Made by a program: the position numbers and the translations under genes. Below are positions 15,593-15,946 of a stretch of DNA of 15,946 nucleotides, in pieces. The stretch lies in the NCBI GenBank assembly GCA_023091735.1, contig JALKBU010001142.1, positions 1-15,946 on the forward strand. Direction: 5' to 3'. Source of the stretch: Trichomonas tenax. Taxonomy: Eukaryota; Parabasalia; Trichomonadida; Trichomonadidae. Numbering within the stretch: position 1 is the stretch's first letter; the number at the start of each line of letters is the position of its first letter. The notes below the pieces were generated by a model. It saw only the letters and a list, made by a program, of their open reading frames with translations. It did no database searches and was not told where the DNA came from.

Positions 15593-15787
15593 GTGCGGGC
15601 AAATTGTCACCTTTATAAAAAGTGTTATAAATATCTTTTTAGTCTAAACAATACTGACATTTATAGATTGAAACTCCGCGCTGAGTATGAAGAGCATAAA
15701 CGTGGTTCATTGCAAGTTTTTGTTGCACTCCAAACCAAGAAACTCGGTCGAAATTATCTCTTCTTGCATGGTAAATATGAATTATAA
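15593..15787 (+). pseudogene. Possible transposon-derived coding scrap
   Basis: Open frame without an ATG at its beginning (it opens on GTG), ending TAA at 15785-15787. Its second half, from about 15672 on (LKLRAEYEEHKRGS, then VALQTKKLGRNYLFLHGKY), has more protein character and higher GC than the surroundings. The TKKLGRNYLFLHGKY part faintly resembles the opening of a FLYWCH zinc finger, a domain found near the N-terminus of some Mutator-like transposases. The rest of the finger is absent after the stop. Position beside the MITE-like element fits a transposon remnant, but the assignment is weak. Confidence 0.25.
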
Positions 15788-15946
15788 ACAAATAATTTGA
15801 AGAAAAAAAATTAGTAAAAAACGAATTTTACAAAGAATATAAAGATCGAATTGAGAATCTAAATAATATAAATCAATATATAAAATGAAAGTAACATGAA
15901 AACATTATTTAATTCATGATTCATAATTAATTATGAATTTAATGAT
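15788..15946. other. A-rich tail of the window
   Basis: Very A/T-rich sequence with no recognisable feature; it ends in a short AT palindromic stretch (CATAATTAATTATGAATT). Confidence 0.5.

Noticed and set aside
1..15946. tRNA, rRNA, snRNA genes and CRISPR arrays.
   Set aside because: No T-loop plus cloverleaf pattern, no conserved rRNA words and no regularly spaced identical repeats were seen on either strand. A covariance-model scan would be needed to exclude divergent ncRNAs.

Overview
The window looks like nuclear DNA of a trichomonad (Parabasalia), for example Trichomonas or Tritrichomonas; I cannot choose the genus. The strongest evidence is a 54-nt intron at 14419-14472 with the trichomonad consensus: GTATGT at the 5' end and a fused branch point/3' splice site ACTAACACACAG. 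Supporting signs are AT-rich long intergenic spacers, almost intron-free genes, initiator-like TCA motifs a few bases before start codons, TAAA overlapping or close to stop codons, and eukaryotic gene families typical of parabasalids (R2R3 Myb, BTB/coiled-coil, Rab, AGC kinase, FCP/SCP phosphatase). There is no bacterial operon organisation.

Layout. 1-1012: spacer. 1013-1540 (+): two-repeat Myb DNA-binding protein. 1541-2599: spacer with a doubtful 73-codon membrane ORF at 1821-2042. 2600-3799 (+): BTB plus coiled-coil protein. 3942-4502 (-): unknown basic protein whose 5' end is questionable. 5087-5689 (-): Rab5-subfamily-like GTPase. 5690-6244: divergent promoter region rich in G-runs. 6245-6727 (+): ribosomal protein L12 (uL11). 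7562-8923 (+): TPR protein resembling the Cyc8/Ssn6 corepressor. 9453-10736 (+): PH-domain AGC kinase of AKT/PKB layout. 11883-13525 (+): broken gene for a type I surface membrane protein, with two internal stops and one frameshift. 14113-15036 (+): two-exon FCP/SCP-type phosphatase. 15121-15419: about 300-bp MITE-like element with roughly 70-bp terminal inverted repeats and a degenerate 21-bp tandem repeat inside. 15420-15946: repeat-rich sequence with a possible transposase scrap.

How the genes relate. There is no sign of co-transcription. Each gene seems to have its own promoter, and the Rab and RPL12 genes share a divergent one. The products cover general cell functions: transcription control (Myb, Cyc8-like, perhaps the CTD-type phosphatase), signalling (PH-AGC kinase), vesicle traffic (Rab), translation (L12) and cell surface (pseudogene). 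No coherent new multi-gene system is visible. The most interesting items are the short hairpin-bearing intron, the decayed surface-protein gene with an intact promoter and anchor, the MITE-like element, the G-run array and duplicated start segment at RPL12, and the ambiguous start of the unknown minus-strand gene.
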